Source: Sternotherus odoratus | Lineage: Eukaryota; Chordata; Testudines; Kinosternidae | Assembly (NCBI GenBank): GCA_032164245.1 | Contig: JAVMKO010000002.1 | Coordinates: 94,439,340-94,503,339 of the forward strand | Length of the DNA: 64,000 nt | Direction of reading: 5' to 3' | Shown: piece after piece, positions 60,793-64,000 of the stretch | Layout: every line of letters begins with the position of its first letter | Position numbering within the stretch: the stretch's first letter is position 1 | Translations under genes and position numbers: made by a program | Notes under the pieces: generated by a model | What the model saw: only the letters and a program-made list of their open reading frames with translations | What the model was told of the DNA's origin: nothing | The model's database searches: none

Positions 60793-61071
60793 TCTTGAAT
60801 AAATAGCACTGTTAATATGGGCTTATAGGAAGAATTTCCTTTTCTTGTGTGTGTGTGTATGGGGGGGGGGATTAACTTAGTAATAGAGTCTGGAAGTGTG
60901 TGGCCTTTGTATACACCCCTTTTGTAATAGCATTACCAAAACTAAAGGCATGCATTAGTCTGACCTCCTCTCCTTCCGCTATGTTTAACACTAAATTAGG
61001 TTGTGATTAATGCCGGTAGCTGAGAGGAATAATGGAAAGACATTAACGAGCCTTTTCTTCATAATGATCAG

Positions 61072-61248
61072 GTTCTCCAGCCCTGCCCAGCAACATGGTT
61101 TATTTTGGAAGCTCTCAGGATGAGGAGGAGGAGGATGAAGAGGACGAGGAGACAGAGGATACAAAGGCAGCCACAAACAATGCTTCATCTTCATGCCAGT
61201 CAACCCCCAGGAAAGGAAAAACACATAAGCACGTTCCAAATGGGCATG
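61072..61248 (+). CDS. JARID2: JARID2 internal coding exon (acidic tract; possible alternative start codon)
   Basis: Seen: acceptor ATAATGATCAG at 61071, a 177-nt open segment, donor CATG|GTAGGT at 61249. Two bases complete the Gly codon begun by the upstream exon, 58 codons follow, and the last base starts the next codon (Val in human). The peptide starts [17 protein letters not shown], continues with a Glu/Asp run of about 14 residues, then [19 protein letters not shown] and a basic end. This matches human JARID2 directly after the preceding exon, so no coding exon is missing between them. The ATG at 61095-61097 has A at -3 and G at +4 and aligns with human Met173, where I recall a shorter isoform starts; whether it is used here is inference. 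The acidic tract precedes the regions of JARID2 that contact PRC2, nucleosomes and RNA. GAG/GAC repetition makes small length differences between species likely. Confidence 0.96.
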
Positions 61249-64000
61249 GTAGGTCCTAAATCATTCTGTCTGTCTTTCCTGCAGTGTACAGTTGAGAAGA
61301 GAGGGTGGGGGTAGTGGGGGAACGCTGCCTTGTAAAGAATTCTAAGAACTGAATTATATTCTCAGCCCTGCAGTGACTTCACATCTGAGAGAAAACTGAT
61401 ACTGTCCATACCATGAAAATGGTTCACATCTTCTCTTTCATCCAGCTTCTGTCTAGAGGCTGCAATTCTGTCCATCTGTGGGAGAAATACAAATGAGCAG
61501 CCAGGGAGCTGGTTAGAGCTGCATGGTGAAAACAGTTTTGCTAATCCCTGTTGCTGTTATTTGGCATTTCCTAGCGACCTTTTCTTAGATAATTTCATGT
61601 TATTGAAATTAAATATAAAAACCAAATTAATAAATGCTACCAAAATATATCCAAGAGGGAGCATTTTAATTTCGGATGTGAGATGTTGCTAGCACATTTG
61701 CAGCTGAGTTTCTAAGCTGTAGCGTTAGCCTTGTCAGTAACATAGGATTTCACCCCTACATACATTATTTTTTTTGCATGACATCAGAGCTGCCTTAGTC
61801 ACAACCTGTTTTCTTCATATGGTTGTCAGTCATATCCAGATAAACTAATCAGCATGTGACATCACAACATCTTCCCATACCTACGAATCTCAGGACTAAG
61901 CCTACTAGCCTGGGTGAAAAGAACCTGAGCTGCCATGTCCCACTACTATCAAAGCTCACATGGTCCAATTGACGTCAGCATCACCCTATATTAAATAAGG
62001 GCTGTTCACAACAATAAACAAAATTCCGTATTCCCCATTCCTTCCCACAATATTTCTTTGCTCTGAAGAGTTGGCCTTGCAGTATCTGCAATATCTTTCC
62101 CCTCCTCTCTGCAGAAGGGCACACACTCCTGGTCATAACTGGCTTTCCAGGGAAGATGAAAGTGGCCATTGCTGGCTGCACCTGGGTTCTTTGTTCTTTC
62201 TTCCTTCTGAGGAAAATGCTTAAATTAATCTCCGCGTCCCACTGCCGCATTCCTATTTTACGCAAGAGTTTTCTTTTATGAACAACTGTTTGTAGATCAA
62301 ACAGTTTTGATCCCCTTTTGACCCAAGCAGCTAGTCAAAGTTCAGGGAACTGGGGATGTTCCAGTTGGAAGTAGAAATTGATGCAATCTGATTGATAAAG
62401 AATGTACAAAATTCTGCTTCTCCAAAAGCCAAGAACAAAAGGAGTAGTTTTGTAGCCTTCCACCCAAGCCTCTTTAGCTAGCATCAGCTCCTGAAATCTC
62501 CTTTTATAGGGTCACACTATGCTTACAGGCTATTTCTTGGTTTTCTTGCTTTTTGCCTCTGTCTCAGTCTCTCTTCTGTGTGTTCTCAGTTTCTGCGTGT
62601 TCTCCCTTCCCTTATGCATGCACCCATCCACCTGGCCACAAAACCAGTGGAAATCACCGCTCCATTCCCCCCCAAGGCACTAGTTTTTGGGTATACTCGA
62701 TTAGGCCTGTTTTTAGATGTGGCACCTTTTTTCTTATAACCATCTTAAGTGAAGGGTAAGTTTATGTCTCTGTTTTCGGGCCAGTTGCACAGAAATAGAA
62801 GGGAAAAGGATACCTGGTAATACTACAGTTGACAAGTTTTTAGCAACAATTTTAGTTTTATAAAAGGCCTGAATCCTTTGATTGTAGGATCCAAAGTTTA
62901 TACCTTGCATCAAAGTCTTGCATTAACAAGTACAGAATGGTGCATAGTGCAAATGAGATTCTGAGCTCTGTAAGATACAGGGCTTTAAATGCATGCTGCA
63001 TATGTTGTGCCAAAGGGGTTACTGTACATTTTCTTTGAGGATGCACTGACATGCAGCCACTTTGAAATTAACTTGAAACCAGACACACCTGAACTCTCAA
63101 TTGGGGGTAAAGTGTTAATTATTTTCACCCTTAGTAATGACTTGATACTCTTCATCACTAATCAGAGTCAATATAAGTGAGGTTTATGCATTAATAGTTA
63201 TGCTGAAGATCTTTATATAGTACATGAGGGATTATGTGAAATGTTTTATATGTGATGAAACATAATCTTCCCCCAGAAGATGCTTTGTGTATTAAAAGCT
63301 ACCTTGTTTGGGCGTACCTTAAGTTTTCAGTGTCTGTCATACTTGTTGCTGGTTTGTGTAGGTCTGTTTCAAATGAGACCACATGAAAAAACAGATGGGA
63401 ATGGCTGCCCCAACTGAGCTTAATCTAGCATGAGAGTCCATTTTAATGGATTAGTCTCTTGTTTTTACAGTACTACGTGTAGACAAACACTATAAGCCTG
63501 AAAATGTTAAAAATTTTCTATGACATAAACAGTAAAGATTCAGAGCTTGATTATTGTCATTAAATGGTGTCAAATAATTGCTTCCTAATCAATAAAGGAG
63601 GCATGTTAAATTTCCAGGATGACATGATCATTTACCCCTATTATTGTACTAGTCTGTAGCAGTTAATATGATGTGTTCCTGGAGTACTCAGTTCTTACAA
63701 ACTATTTGTATATGTTTTTTTTTTTTTACCTCTGGAGTCTTTTGTTCAGCGGTGTTGCCTAAGTAGAACACATACACATTAGAAACTTTTATACATGTGA
63801 ATTAGTTTTACTTGTATTAGAGAAATGAGTAAACTGATTTCTCTCCTCCTACCCTTCTGCACTATTACCTGTATTGTTATAGTCCCACTTCCTTGGTATT
63901 TCCAGCACACTGAATATCTAGCTATGATATAGAGTAGGAGAATGAATAGGGATATAAGTGTTTGCCCCTTCCACCTCCCCCACAAACCTTCATGCTAGAG
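61249..64000 (+). other. JARID2: JARID2 downstream intron (5' part)
   Basis: Starts with donor GTAGGTCC; runs off the window. I see no repeat family, exon or structured element in it beyond a T-run at 63715-63727. AT-rich, ordinary intronic composition. Confidence 0.85.

Noticed and set aside
61105..61314. 69-codon frame (EALRMRRRR..) overlapping the second JARID2 exon
   Set aside because: Shifted frame over the GAG/GAC-rich acidic tract; the true frame is the one matching JARID2.

Overview
The window is intronic, repeat-rich vertebrate DNA from one gene, JARID2, on the + strand. Two coding exons are recognisable. The first (39443-39612) and the second (61072-61248) have clean GT-AG boundaries, compatible phases (2-1, then 2-1), and encode adjacent parts of the JARID2 N-terminal region. 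JARID2 is the ARID/JmjC cofactor of Polycomb repressive complex 2. The rest is about 39.4 kb of the upstream intron, a complete 21,459-bp intron between the exons, and about 2.75 kb of the downstream intron. I see no other protein-coding gene, no tRNA or rRNA and no CRISPR. Long proline- or glycine-rich open frames are translations of GC-rich tandem repeats.

Organism: the repeat content (degenerate CR1-type LINEs, MIR-like SINEs, many non-autonomous hAT elements, a Helitron and the 'GATGAAGTGGGC..GCCCACGAAAGC' repeat) plus an amniote-like JARID2 protein point to a non-avian reptile, most likely a turtle. This is inference from remembered repeat character, not a database match.

Layout: 1-610 degenerate CR1 (- strand). 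4.8-6.7 kb MIR fragments and a fold-back repeat. 8.57-9.07 kb hAT. 9.2-10.7 kb a 54-bp perfect inverted duplication bracketing 1.1 kb and abutting a CR1 piece. 11.6-12.1 and 18.5-19.3 kb two copies of one DNA transposon (a third, inverted, at 41.4-42.0 kb). 15.03-17.07 kb a Helitron filled with minisatellites. 20.0-20.5 and 27.6-28.15 kb two direct copies of a ~530-bp unclassified segment. 22.8-25.8 kb a cluster of hAT elements with 8-bp target duplications. 28.7-31.2 kb palindromic MITEs and a perfect 30-bp-arm hairpin. 31.5-33.05 kb a degenerate LINE. 37.4-42 kb hAT elements flanking the first exon. 54.9-56.55 kb a LINE interrupted by a CpG-rich hAT.

How it fits together: the first exon carries the Arg-Lys-Phe site corresponding to human JARID2 Lys116 (methylated by EZH2, read by EED). 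The second carries an acidic tract and an ATG in strong context at the position where a shorter human isoform is reported to begin. The most striking non-coding signals are the Helitron with internal inverted G-rich/C-rich arrays, the inverted and tandem duplications suggestive of template switching or staggered-break inversion, and a set of hAT target duplications that nearly all share TA at the centre.
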